Of a stretch of 64,000 nt of DNA, positions 54,340 through 63,148 are shown piece by piece; position 1 is the stretch's first letter; each line of letters starts with the position of its first letter. The position numbers and the translations under genes were made by a program. The notes beneath the pieces were generated by a model. That model was given only the letters and a program-made list of their open reading frames with translations, did no database searches and had not been told where the DNA came from. The stretch covers positions 25,593 through 89,592 of the forward strand of contig JAHJIQ010000013.1 of assembly GCA_018823285.1 (NCBI GenBank), read 5' to 3'. Source of the stretch: Pseudomonadota bacterium (GTDB lineage: Bacteria > Desulfobacterota > Desulfobulbia > Desulfobulbales > JAGXFP01).

Positions 54340-55141
54340 TTTCCTTTCCCCAAAAATTCATTGATCATTTCCCCCAGAAAAAATTTTTCACATTTGTCCA
54401 CGTGTGGTAATTTTTTTTGGCGATCAATACCTTGCAGTTGCAGTGGTTCAATACAACCGTCAACCGAAGACACCCCTAAGTTCTCCGAGCCGGTGCAGAA
54501 ACGGATCCAGGTCTTCGCCTGGCTTAGCGCCTTTGCAGAAACAATAATGCAGCCATGTTGCGTCACTCCCGGGACGAAGGGAGCCCTGATCGAATCGTGC
54601 AGCTTTTCATTAAGAGACACATGTCAATTAATCCAACAATCTTTGCGGCAACAAAGCTTCCAAAAATCGTGCCAGGGTTGCTGATTTAAACAATACGCAT
54701 CATATCAGCCAGTTAGGCAAAGCACCGTTGTCGCCGGAGGTGTAGACATGTAAAAAGAGCGTGCCACCTATACAGACATGTCTTGTCATAAGTGTCTGGA
54801 TGAATGCGGTGGAATCGAAACAGGAAAAAGAATCTGCCTGGTGTGCTGATTGGGGAATCGTCTCAAATACTGAATGGTGGTTGGCACGACATATCTGCGT
54901 TCATATCCACTACCTCAGGCATGAAAGCCAAGTTGGGCCACCCTTCGACAAGCTCAGGGTGCAAGGAAAGACTGTTTGAGAGATAAATACCGTTCACCCT
55001 GAGCCTGTCGAAGGGTGAATGGCTGGTCTGCACGCCCCCTTATCTACGGATAGAATCTGCCAAACAGGACACCAGTACCGTATCCGCCGGTGTGAAAACC
55101 CGGGAGTGAAAAAGTGCACCGAGCTTCATCATGATCACCGG
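54340..55141. other. Non-coding 0.8-kb gap before the 75-heme cytochrome gene
   Basis: No reading frame here is convincing. The part next to 54340 must hold the promoter and leader of the giant cytochrome; it contains A/T runs near 54390-54420. An inverted repeat lies at 54939-55017 and is listed separately. I looked for a cyclic-di-GMP (GEMM) riboswitch, common before Geobacter cytochromes, and did not find a convincing one. The gap also holds repeated ACATGT words near 54745-54785 that could be worn mobile-element ends, but this is not supported further. Confidence 0.5.
54939..55017. repeat. 23-bp inverted repeat of the CTTCGACAAGCTCAGGGT type
   Basis: CACCCTTCGACAAGCTCAGG plus GTG (54939-54961) is the reverse complement of 54995-55017 except for one base, with a 33-base loop. 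Palindromic elements with this core are scattered through many bacterial genomes as intergenic repeats. It lies about 125 bases downstream of the 1079-residue outer-membrane protein gene and could act as its transcript end. Confidence 0.8.
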
Positions 55142-58100
55142 TTAAAAATCATAGCGATAGCCCAGAGAACCGAAATAGTTCGTCGTGTTCGTTGAGCCGT
55201 CCGGATCGAAATCATTCCATTCTCCTCCGGCTTCAATGGTGAAATGGATTCTTGGTTTCCGGAGCCGGTAATCCATCCTTAACAGCGGCCTGGTTCTGAA
55301 TTGGCTGCTCTCCAGCCCCCTTATTTTGATATAGGAAGCGCTTATTCTGGGGTTGAGGCGCCAGTAACGGCTTATGGGGTAGCGGGTATTGACATTGACG
55401 GTATACACTTCCTGCTCATTCCGGTCGTGATAGGTGCCTGAAAGAATGGCGATATCACCCTCCTTTACCAGGCTGCTGCCGATGAACTGCAGAGTGTACG
55501 CATATTCAAAAGGTTTTTCCTCCTGGATGGTTGCTGTATTGATAGTGAGTGCGGAGGGTGGGGTCACAGGGGTGGTTGAGTTGTCTCCAGGAACCAGTTC
55601 GGCCATGGAGGTCGAAAAATCGTCGGAGGCGTAAATTTTTGTCGCAGTCGCATCCAGACCGACCTGCAGTTTTTTGCTGACCGGCTTTACAAGACCCAGC
55701 ATATAGGAACTGGTCTTGTAGGTTGCCGCTCTCGCAATCTCGCGAATCTCATCTTCGGTCAGGTACAATCTCAGATCATCAAGGGTTGTCACCGTTACGG
55801 TCCGGGTAAGGTCTGCGGGATCGGGGAGCAGATTCCTGCCCAGAAAGGCACTCAAGGCGTTATTCGGCAACAGGATCGGACTGTTGCGATAATCCGCCGC
55901 CAGGTTGATGATGATCTTATTGGGCAGATTGATATTGCCGTTAATGAGCGCGGTATTTAATTCGTCAAAATAGAGATCGTAATCAGCCAGGGCGAAAAAC
56001 GATGCCCGGGGATGAAAAAAGCGGATTTCACCACCTGCCGCCTGTCGTTCGGTAAAGCCATTATCCTCCTGATTGATAATAAAGGTGCTGAGATTCCAGT
56101 AGTTGGCATAAGGCCCGATGTCAAAACTGAGACCGTAAAAATATTTGTCCGTTGCAAATTGATCAAGACTGTCGGAGGCAACGGGAAAGCCTCCCACAAG
56201 GTTCGCCTTCATCTTTGAAGCGAACTTATACGTTAAAAGCCCTCCGTCAAAACGGCCAAGGACCCCGCCGGTGCTTCTTGACTGCCTGCCGAATCTGCCG
56301 GAAACCGTTCTTTTGTTATCCGCGTCGATATAAAAGGTATTGATCCTGGTAATATTGTCCCCGGAAGTTCCATCGGCTTCATAACCGCCGACAAAAAGGG
56401 TCCGCGACTCAATGTTCGCCGCCCTCTTTCTGACGTTAAAGACCAGATCACTGGAAAGTGATGACCGGGTCACGGTTTTCACACCCGTTTCGGGGTTCAG
56501 TTCATCATAATAGTAATATTGCGACAGACTGCCGAACACCTCCATCCTGTCCCGGGAGGATTGTTTTTTCATTTCCACTTTGGGAGGCGTGGCGCGCGCC
56601 GTAAGAAGCCCTACCAGACGCTGCTTCACTCGCTCGGTGTCCTCGCCCTCCGGATACATCTGGATGAATTTCTCATACTCCGCCTTGGCATGGGCGAGTT
56701 GCCCGTTTCTTTCCCGGGCAAGACCAAGAAGCTCCTGGGCTTTTTTTCTTTCCTGCTGATCCTGATCCTGCAGAATTCTCGTATATATCTGAATGGAGCG
56801 GCGGTAATTTCCGGCGGTCATCTCTTTTTCAGCTTCATCCATCAGGGTCAGCACCCGCTGCTGCGATAGAGGAGGCATCAGTTTTGGGGCCTGCAGCGGA
56901 TCTTCTTTTTGGTCCATCTGCTCCATCGCGGTCAAAAACGGAGTGATCCGCATGGAAGCGGTGCCAATCGAACGACGCTCCGAGCCCGCCCTCTCTTCCT
57001 CGGAAACCTTGGCAACCCAGGCATCGGGAAAGTTCTTCTTCAGCATGCCCAGAACTTCCTCCGCCTCCTCGCGTGACGGGAAAAAGCCCAACCGGAGACG
57101 GTTCCACACTTTGCCGTCATCGGTCTTAATTTTAGATGTATAGAGACGGTAGTTTTGAAAAACCCCGGGTTTCAATTGCAACTTCCTGACAATTTCATCC
57201 ACCATCTGCTGTTCGGTAAGGCTTCGCTGCAGGTCCTCCTCATCCCCGGGTCTGACCCGGACGACGACCCTCCGCTCGGAACCGGTGCCGACCGTGTCAT
57301 AATGGACTTTGCGGCGTAATTTCACAGTCCACCGGGGGCCCAGGATCTCCTCGGTCTTGTCGGCAACCTTGGAATCTGCCGGATCGGATTCAATGGTGAG
57401 GGCAAACCGGCGATATTCGTCCGCTGATTCCAGATTGATGGCATAGGGGTGACGGAGATCAATCCCGCCGAAAAACGACGCGCCGGAAGTCTCCGGCAAT
57501 CCCTGCTTTCCGGTGGTCTCAACCTCCCCGGAGCCCGCAGCGGATTTCGGGTATTGCAGTTCAATGATACCGTTGTGGGACTGCAGCCTTTCTCTTTTCG
57601 AAACCTTCGAGATCCAGGCGGTCGCAAACACTTTACGGATGCTCCCGACAATCGCTTCGGCCGATTCCTGATCAGGGAAAAAACCGACCCGGATTCGATA
57701 GACGGTTTTCCCTTTTTTCTCCAATTCCGTGGCATAGACCCGATATTTTTCCAGTTCAGGTGTCGCGGCAATTGAAATCTTCCCAAAAGGTTTTTCAGAC
57801 GTTTTCAGGGTTATGGTATAGGGGTAATCGAGATTCACCCCTGCCACTCCTCCGACTGCTCCGGCGCCGGGCATAATCGGCGCCGCAGCGGTTGTCGCAA
57901 CTTTTTCAGAATATTCAGCCACCGGCTTAAAGACTCTGACGGCAAAACGCCTCAAGTCGTCACCACTTTTCACCTCAAAATCCACTTTTCTTGAAAAGCG
58001 CAGGGTCAGCTTCAACTCCGAAACCTCATCTTTTTCGAGAACCATTTCCTGCAAAGGACTGTTATCGGTTGCCTGCCAGTTGAATTCCTCAACTTCCCGG

Positions 58101-58345
58101 GAACTTTCGATCTCCCGGTCAACCGGCCTGAATCTGACCTGTACAATCCGGGAGCTGTTCAGTGGCGAGTGCGACAGATACTGGAGAGGCCGGTTGAAAT
58201 CGACCCGGACTTCCTGAGCATCGGGAAGGTCTGCAAGGTCAACGGTATCGATGGATCTTTCTGCGGCTTCAAGGTTCAGTGAAAAACTGAGAGCCAAGGC
58301 CGTGATCAGACAGACAATCATTTTCAGGCAACGTAATATCTTCAT
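55142..58345 (-). CDS. Outer-membrane beta-barrel protein with AMIN-like, two SPOR and TPR domains
   Basis: This protein has 1067 residues from ATG 58345 (preceded by GCGAGGACC; a GTG at 58381 has no ribosome site). After a signal peptide (about 1-28, ALALSFSLNLEAAE) comes an AMIN-like beta domain (VRVDFNRPLQYL to DLRRFAVRVFKP). Two SPOR-like domains follow near 200-255 (YRIRVGFFPDQESAEAI) and 395-445 (NRLRLGFFPSREEAEEVL), then a TPR stretch (about 500-590). The last 450 residues are rich in alternating aromatic/polar strands and end GSLGYRYDF, with the terminal Phe of outer-membrane barrels. SPOR domains bind peptidoglycan. This could be the outer-membrane pore of an electron conduit (inference); the barrel is large enough for 20 or so strands. 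It lies downstream of the cytochrome genes on the same strand. Confidence 0.82.
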   Translation of the reverse strand: MKILRCLKMIVCLITALALSFSLNLEAAERSIDTVDLADLPDAQEVRVDFNRPLQYLSHSPLNSSRIVQVRFRPVDREIESSREVEEFNWQATDNSPLQEMVLEKDEVSELKLTLRFSRKVDFEVKSGDDLRRFAVRVFKPVAEYSEKVATTAAAPIMPGAGAVGGVAGVNLDYPYTITLKTSEKPFGKISIAATPELEKYRVYATELEKKGKTVYRIRVGFFPDQESAEAIVGSIRKVFATAWISKVSKRERLQSHNGIIELQYPKSAAGSGEVETTGKQGLPETSGASFFGGIDLRHPYAINLESADEYRRFALTIESDPADSKVADKTEEILGPRWTVKLRRKVHYDTVGTGSERRVVVRVRPGDEEDLQRSLTEQQMVDEIVRKLQLKPGVFQNYRLYTSKIKTDDGKVWNRLRLGFFPSREEAEEVLGMLKKNFPDAWVAKVSEEERAGSERRSIGTASMRITPFLTAMEQMDQKEDPLQAPKLMPPLSQQRVLTLMDEAEKEMTAGNYRRSIQIYTRILQDQDQQERKKAQELLGLARERNGQLAHAKAEYEKFIQMYPEGEDTERVKQRLVGLLTARATPPKVEMKKQSSRDRMEVFGSLSQYYYYDELNPETGVKTVTRSSLSSDLVFNVRKRAANIESRTLFVGGYEADGTSGDNITRINTFYIDADNKRTVSGRFGRQSRSTGGVLGRFDGGLLTYKFASKMKANLVGGFPVASDSLDQFATDKYFYGLSFDIGPYANYWNLSTFIINQEDNGFTERQAAGGEIRFFHPRASFFALADYDLYFDELNTALINGNINLPNKIIINLAADYRNSPILLPNNALSAFLGRNLLPDPADLTRTVTVTTLDDLRLYLTEDEIREIARAATYKTSSYMLGLVKPVSKKLQVGLDATATKIYASDDFSTSMAELVPGDNSTTPVTPPSALTINTATIQEEKPFEYAYTLQFIGSSLVKEGDIAILSGTYHDRNEQEVYTVNVNTRYPISRYWRLNPRISASYIKIRGLESSQFRTRPLLRMDYRLRKPRIHFTIEAGGEWNDFDPDGSTNTTNYFGSLGYRYDF

Positions 58346-58412
58346 TTTTCCGGTCCTCGCCGGTCTGAGCCGCAACCTCACAGGCTCGACCGATCAGGTT
58401 TAAGATTTGTCG

Positions 58413-58434
58413 GTCTCGTAAAAAACTACGAGAC
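58413..58434. other. 8-bp stem hairpin between the small AMIN-like gene and the barrel gene
   Basis: GTCTCGTA (58413-58420) pairs with TACGAGAC (58427-58434) across a six-base loop. In the transcript direction no T-run follows, so it is more likely an mRNA processing or stabilising element, or part of a dispersed repeat, than a terminator. The gap is 204 bases. Confidence 0.5.
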
Positions 58435-58549
58435 GAACGGGCAATGTCATATAACTCGTTGATTTATCGTTTTCCGATCTGGACGTATACGGCTTTTTAC
58501 GGATTCATCAAGATCTCAAAGGTTCTGGGTGCTCATGGTCATTCGGATG

Positions 58550-59029
58550 CTATGGCATACATCCGTTTTTTGCCTCGGGCAGGTACACGGAGATGATCAC
58601 GCTCCTGAAATCATCTCCCTGTTTCACCGAAAACTTCATTGGATGCGCGAAGAGGAGGGTCAGATACGGTTCCACCACATCCCTGCCCTCATAAATGATT
58701 TCCGCAATCTCAACGATATCCGAATCCGGCGGGGAAAAATATTCGCTGCGGACCACCTGCTGACGCTCTTCTGCAGTCACCGCGACCGGCGCGAGATAAA
58801 CCCGGAGTTCTTTGCCCGCAGTTTCCGGAAAATGATTTTTGTATTTCACCGGCAGATTAAACTTCACCCGGATCACGGCACATTCCGACCTGTCGACAAT
58901 GACCACCTCATCCAGGACTTCGTTTCTGCTGGTCTGGGCCTGCGCGAATTGGGTGCCGATTGCCAGCCAGAGAAACGCGGCGATCAGAACGGCATGTGCT
59001 TTACTTTCAGTGATGGTCATCATGATCAT
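58550..59029 (-). CDS. Small exported AMIN-like protein, paralogue of the barrel protein's N-terminus
   Basis: The 159-residue product has a signal peptide (HAVLIAAFLWLAIGTQFAQA) and one beta domain. Its motifs VIRVKFNLPVKYKNH, LRVYLAPVAV, LTLLFAHPMKFSVKQGDDFR and VIISVYLPE align with the N-terminal domain of the barrel protein (VRVDFNRPLQYLSHS, VQVRFRPV, LTLRFSRKVDFEVKSGDDLR, AVRVFKPV). The start is placed at ATG 59029, after GGAGGGAGACG, which overlaps the 3' end of the 27-heme cytochrome gene by 23 bases. A longer frame upstream is only the cytochrome read in another phase. AMIN-type domains target proteins to the cell wall or to secretin-like complexes. It is likely a periplasmic adaptor (inference). 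Confidence 0.78.
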   Translation of the reverse strand: MIMMTITESKAHAVLIAAFLWLAIGTQFAQAQTSRNEVLDEVVIVDRSECAVIRVKFNLPVKYKNHFPETAGKELRVYLAPVAVTAEERQQVVRSEYFSPPDSDIVEIAEIIYEGRDVVEPYLTLLFAHPMKFSVKQGDDFRSVIISVYLPEAKNGCMP

Positions 59030-61214
59030 CGTCTCCCTCCGGATGGTCCGCAGGCGCATGGCACCCCACACAAGGCTGCCCGGTGACCGGCAACGTTTGA
59101 CTGCTGTTGCCGAGGTGACAGCTGCTGCATGTGCTGTCGGGATGATTGCCGCCGTTATGTGAGTAACGGTTGACTCTCCAGGTTGCCGGGGAAGCTGAAT
59201 GGCACTGCCGACAGTCACCTGAATAGTGAGGCATGACCGCACTATGGCAGGTGGCACAAGAAGGCGCCCCCGCCAATTCATCGTGGTCCGTGCGGGCCGG
59301 GATCCAGGCATTCGTGGTATGGCAGCCGTCGCAATGATTTGTGCTGGGAATATGGGCCGACGGTTTACCTCCGGCCATCGCTGCATTGTGGCAATTGAAG
59401 CACGGATCGGAAATCGACATATGGTCCATGACCGCCGGTTTCCAGGCATTCGTGACATGGCAGTTATCGCACTCGCCGCCGGTTCTGATATGGGTCGGAG
59501 ACCTTCCCCCGGCATTGATTCCGTTATGGCAGTTTGCACAACTCCCGTTGACCTCCAGATGATCAACAACGGTCACCGTGGTCCAGGTTTGAGTATTGTG
59601 GCAGCTGTCACAGTTGTCCGTACTGCGGAGATGGGCGGGTGTCTTGGCGGACGCCGCACCTCCGCTGTTATGGCAACCGACGCAGGCGCCGGACACTTCG
59701 AAATGGTCAACCGTCACTGCCGGTTTCCAGGTGTTGTCGGAATGGCAGGAATCACAAACATTCGTTGCTCGAAGATGGGTAGCGTTTTTGCCTGGTGCCG
59801 CAATCCCGTTATGGCAGGCAATGCAGGTCCCGGAGATCCGCGAATGATCAAAGGCCGCCAGCGCCACCCTGCTATCAGTGGCAAGGGCCGGTGCAACCTC
59901 CCCGGCAGGTGTCCAGGCGGAAGTCGCATGACATAAGCCACAGGAATCATTGCGGTCGGGGTGATTACTCCCCATGCCCTGAGCTTTTGCTCCATCATGA
60001 CACGAAATACATTCACCATCGGTTTCCTGGTGATCGACAACCGCCGGTTTCCAGGCTGAAGTTATATGACAGCTGTCACATTTGTCGGTACTCCCGAGGT
60101 GGGATACCGGTCTCCCTTTAGCGTCCCCGCGGCCATGACAGTCGGCACACGTCCCTGAAACATCAAGATGATCAACGGTGGTTGCCGATTGAATGGCGAG
60201 GGGGCTTGAACCTGCAGCAACCGCCATTGTCGCCACGGATCTCAAGGAAGCGCTGATCACGGGCGGGGCTGCGGCTGCAACCGCTTTCATGGCAAGAGAA
60301 CTCTGGAGCGGCGCGTCCGGGGTGATCGCTGTCCAGGTGGAGACATAATGGCAATCTTCACACGTATTGCCGGTCACGGGATGCGACACCCCCTTGCCGA
60401 TTTCATCAATGTTGTTATGACAATCAAAGCAGGCGAGCACAAAAGTGTGATACACCAGATTGGCCGGAACCCAGGCGACCGTTGAATGGCAGCCGGAACA
60501 TTCACCGCTTGTCACCAGGTGACCGGCTTCCTTGCCTCGCTCATTCACCCCATCGTGACACGAGACACAGGAGGGATTGATCAGCTCGTCGTGGTCAAGC
60601 CTGCTGAGTGGCAGCCAGGCAGTGGTCAGGTGGCAGGAGTCGCATAAATTAGTGGTGTTGGGATGGGTTTGCGGCTTAACCCCGTTATGGCAATTCAGGC
60701 AGACCGAGCTGTTCAGCTCGGCGTGATCGACCTTTAGGACATGATCCCATGTGGATTGCGGCGAATGGCAGCCTTCACAGTGATTAGTGGTGGGAAGATG
60801 TCCGGCGTTCTTGCCGGGGAGCCTCACCCCGTTATGGCACAACATGCAACGCCCGACCACATCAGCCGAATGGCTGAAATCGACGCCGACAAACCAGCTC
60901 ACATCGGTGTGACATTCCCCGCACTGTGCCTCGGTCGGGAGGTGGTAGGGCGACTTGGTTGAAGCGGACACCTCACTGCCGAGACTGTGGCATTGATTGC
61001 AGAGCTTCGGCGTCCCCGACAGAACGCCCCGCACATGACATTGTTCGCACTTTAGCCTGGCGTGGGCGCCGGAAAGATCAAACCCGGTCGCAAGATGATC
61101 GAATTCAAACTCAACCTGCTCCGCCCCGACGTTGGAAGCAAAAACAGCAAGCACAAACACCAGGAGAGCCAGAGCGTGCAATACGCCCCTGCCGAACGAC
61201 CATTTCATTATCAT
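59007..61214 (-). CDS. Exported 27-heme c-type cytochrome with two-heme repeats
   Basis: This 735-residue protein has a signal peptide (about 1-31, LALLVFVLAVFASNVGA) and 27 CX2CH motifs by eye. The repeat is about 40 residues with two hemes, of the form VDHxExxGxCxxCHNG, then GKxxxHxxTxxxCDxCHxTxAWxPA. The conserved His after each pair can be the distal ligand. An alanine-rich, heme-free linker (LAMKAVAAAAPPVISASL) lies near 306-350. The C-terminus is very acidic and His-rich (EGDDDHDDHH). It lies 41 bases after the 24-heme cytochrome gene. Start at ATG 61214 or 61208; AAGGGGAAGGG precedes both. It is probably a periplasmic electron carrier or wire (inference). Confidence 0.94.
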   Translation of the reverse strand: MIMKWSFGRGVLHALALLVFVLAVFASNVGAEQVEFEFDHLATGFDLSGAHARLKCEQCHVRGVLSGTPKLCNQCHSLGSEVSASTKSPYHLPTEAQCGECHTDVSWFVGVDFSHSADVVGRCMLCHNGVRLPGKNAGHLPTTNHCEGCHSPQSTWDHVLKVDHAELNSSVCLNCHNGVKPQTHPNTTNLCDSCHLTTAWLPLSRLDHDELINPSCVSCHDGVNERGKEAGHLVTSGECSGCHSTVAWVPANLVYHTFVLACFDCHNNIDEIGKGVSHPVTGNTCEDCHYVSTWTAITPDAPLQSSLAMKAVAAAAPPVISASLRSVATMAVAAGSSPLAIQSATTVDHLDVSGTCADCHGRGDAKGRPVSHLGSTDKCDSCHITSAWKPAVVDHQETDGECISCHDGAKAQGMGSNHPDRNDSCGLCHATSAWTPAGEVAPALATDSRVALAAFDHSRISGTCIACHNGIAAPGKNATHLRATNVCDSCHSDNTWKPAVTVDHFEVSGACVGCHNSGGAASAKTPAHLRSTDNCDSCHNTQTWTTVTVVDHLEVNGSCANCHNGINAGGRSPTHIRTGGECDNCHVTNAWKPAVMDHMSISDPCFNCHNAAMAGGKPSAHIPSTNHCDGCHTTNAWIPARTDHDELAGAPSCATCHSAVMPHYSGDCRQCHSASPATWRVNRYSHNGGNHPDSTCSSCHLGNSSQTLPVTGQPCVGCHAPADHPEGDDDHDDHH

Positions 61215-61255
61215 TTCCCTTCCCCTTCATTATCAGACCAACAGAACCTGCGGCA

Positions 61256-63142
61256 TCATCTCTGTATTTTAATGTCCTTGAACGAAACCGGTGTATGGCA
61301 CCTTTCGCAGATCAACCCGAACCCCCCACGGTGCGGGTCATCGATCTGGTGGCAGCTGTAACATGAGGTGTCCTGTTTGATCTCTTTTTCCACCGCCTTG
61401 ATGTGGCACAACATACAGTCGAGCCCCTGGTGCGCGCCGATCAGTTCAAATTTTTTCCTGTCATGTTCAAAATTCCAGAGTTCCCAGCCATTGGGGTTAT
61501 GACATTGCCGGCAGTTTTTCCCAAGATGCTGCTTGTGGCGATCATCTTCCTTATGGCAGTCGAAACAGGTTTTTCTCTTGTCGGTGATATACACATTATC
61601 AGGATGACAATTCTCGCAGGTGGCAACCCCGTGCATGCCGATGAGCGGAAAGCTTGTCAGGTCGTGATCAAAAAACACATCGACCCGCCACCCTTTCGGG
61701 GTGTGACACTTGTCGCAATATTTCTCGAGCTTCCCCTTGTGGACATCGTGGTCCCGGTGGCAGTCAAAGCAGGCAATCGACGGTTTCTGCTCCTTGGTGA
61801 CCGGCGTGGTGTGGCATTGGCTGCATTTGAGTTTTTCATGTTTTTCTTTCAATAAAAACTTCGATTCCTTTTTATTGTGATCATACTTGTGCTTCTTCCA
61901 CTCGGTCGGCGCATGGCAAGTCTCGCATTTATTTCCGAAAACAAGATGATGACTGTCGTCAAGCAGGTGGCAATCGTAACAGAGGGTCCCCGGTTTCTGT
62001 TCGGCAACCGGCCGGATGTGGCATTTATTGCATTTGAGTTCCTTGTGCTTGTCCTTCAGAGGAAACTTTGAGTCTTTGCGGTTGTGATCATAAATAATCT
62101 TCTCCAGCCAACCTTTGGGGCTATGGCATTTATCACATTTCGTGTCAAATTTGCCCTTATGGGGGTCATCAAGCTTATGGCACCGGACACATTCATGTCC
62201 CAATTTGTCCTTCTCATCCCGGATCAGCGGTCCTTCCTTGTGACACTGATCGCATTTAAGCTTTTCATGCTTTCCGGTCAGATGAAACTTCGATTCCTTA
62301 CTGTTATGGTCATACTTCGGCTTCTTCCATTCCACGGGGGTATGACATTTATCGCATTGGGTACCATACCTTTTTCCATGCACATCGTTGATCCGATGGC
62401 AGGAATAACAGTCCATCGGGATCTTCTCCCAGATCTGGCGGGGATGACAAAGGGCGCAGGATACCTTTTCGTGCTTGCCCAGTAACGGGAACTTAGTCTT
62501 GTTATGGTCGTAGACATACTTCTTCCAGGTCGCTTCCCGGTGACAATCGCCGCATTTCTTGCCAAGCCTGCCGCGATGAGGCTCGTCCTCTTTGTGGCAC
62601 TCGATGCACTCGCTCGGCGCATCACGATATTTAACCTTTGGCTCAGGCTTATGGCATCGCACACAATTCAAGGTCTGATGATTTTCCCTGATTGGAAAAT
62701 CCGTCTCCCGGTGATCAAACATATCCCGGTTCAATCTGACGATATCGGCCGTCCTGCCCAGATGCTCGGAGTGGCATTTCCTGCACTCGACATCCTTCAC
62801 CGTTTTACTGATCCCGTGAAATCCTTTGCCCTGTTTCACATCCTCGGCAACTTTCTTATGGCAGTCCAGACAGAGTCCGGCCTGGGAACCTTTTTTAAAC
62901 GCCAGATGACAGCTTTTACAGACCAGTTCATATTTAGCGTGCCCTTCAATAACCTCCCCCGGCATCACTACCTTTTCAATGGTCTCCCTGGCAGACGGCT
63001 CCGCTGATTCACCTGCGGTCACCTGCCCCTCATTTCCATAGGCGCTCCCGCAACACGCAAGGAAAACCAGCCATAAAAAAACAGCACTGCGAACAGCGAT
63101 CTTTACTTGATTCATCATAGCGTTCATTACAATAGCCAACAT
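61256..63142 (-). CDS. Exported 24-heme c-type cytochrome built of eight three-heme repeats
   Basis: The protein has 628 residues; a signal peptide (SAVFLWLVFLACCGSAYG) lies within the first 36 and the start could also be ATG 63118 or 63115. It has 24 CX2CH motifs by eye. They fall into units of about 65-75 residues with three hemes: CDKCHTPxxWKKxxYDHN, then KHEKLKCxQCH, then CxDCHxxDDxHKG. The sequence is highly basic, unlike the neighbouring 27-heme protein, which is acidic at its end. No membrane anchor or barrel is present. It follows the b-type-cytochrome-like gene by six bases, so the two are certainly one transcript, and it is the natural first periplasmic acceptor from it (inference). 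Confidence 0.94.
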   Translation of the reverse strand: MLAIVMNAMMNQVKIAVRSAVFLWLVFLACCGSAYGNEGQVTAGESAEPSARETIEKVVMPGEVIEGHAKYELVCKSCHLAFKKGSQAGLCLDCHKKVAEDVKQGKGFHGISKTVKDVECRKCHSEHLGRTADIVRLNRDMFDHRETDFPIRENHQTLNCVRCHKPEPKVKYRDAPSECIECHKEDEPHRGRLGKKCGDCHREATWKKYVYDHNKTKFPLLGKHEKVSCALCHPRQIWEKIPMDCYSCHRINDVHGKRYGTQCDKCHTPVEWKKPKYDHNSKESKFHLTGKHEKLKCDQCHKEGPLIRDEKDKLGHECVRCHKLDDPHKGKFDTKCDKCHSPKGWLEKIIYDHNRKDSKFPLKDKHKELKCNKCHIRPVAEQKPGTLCYDCHLLDDSHHLVFGNKCETCHAPTEWKKHKYDHNKKESKFLLKEKHEKLKCSQCHTTPVTKEQKPSIACFDCHRDHDVHKGKLEKYCDKCHTPKGWRVDVFFDHDLTSFPLIGMHGVATCENCHPDNVYITDKRKTCFDCHKEDDRHKQHLGKNCRQCHNPNGWELWNFEHDRKKFELIGAHQGLDCMLCHIKAVEKEIKQDTSCYSCHQIDDPHRGGFGLICERCHTPVSFKDIKIQR

Positions 63143-63148
63143 TTCGAA

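Noticed and set aside
54720..54830. Remnant of an insertion-sequence end
   Set aside because: Only short ACATGT-containing repeats are visible; no transposase fragment or target duplication was found.
54340..55141. Cyclic-di-GMP riboswitch before the giant cytochrome
   Set aside because: Pieces like GCAAAGGCGCTAAGCC look suggestive, but the two-helix GEMM layout with its conserved loops cannot be built around them.
59030..59569. Upstream extension of the small AMIN-like gene to 339 residues
   Set aside because: The extra residues are the 27-heme cytochrome read in another phase; the signal peptide and ribosome site place the start at 59029.
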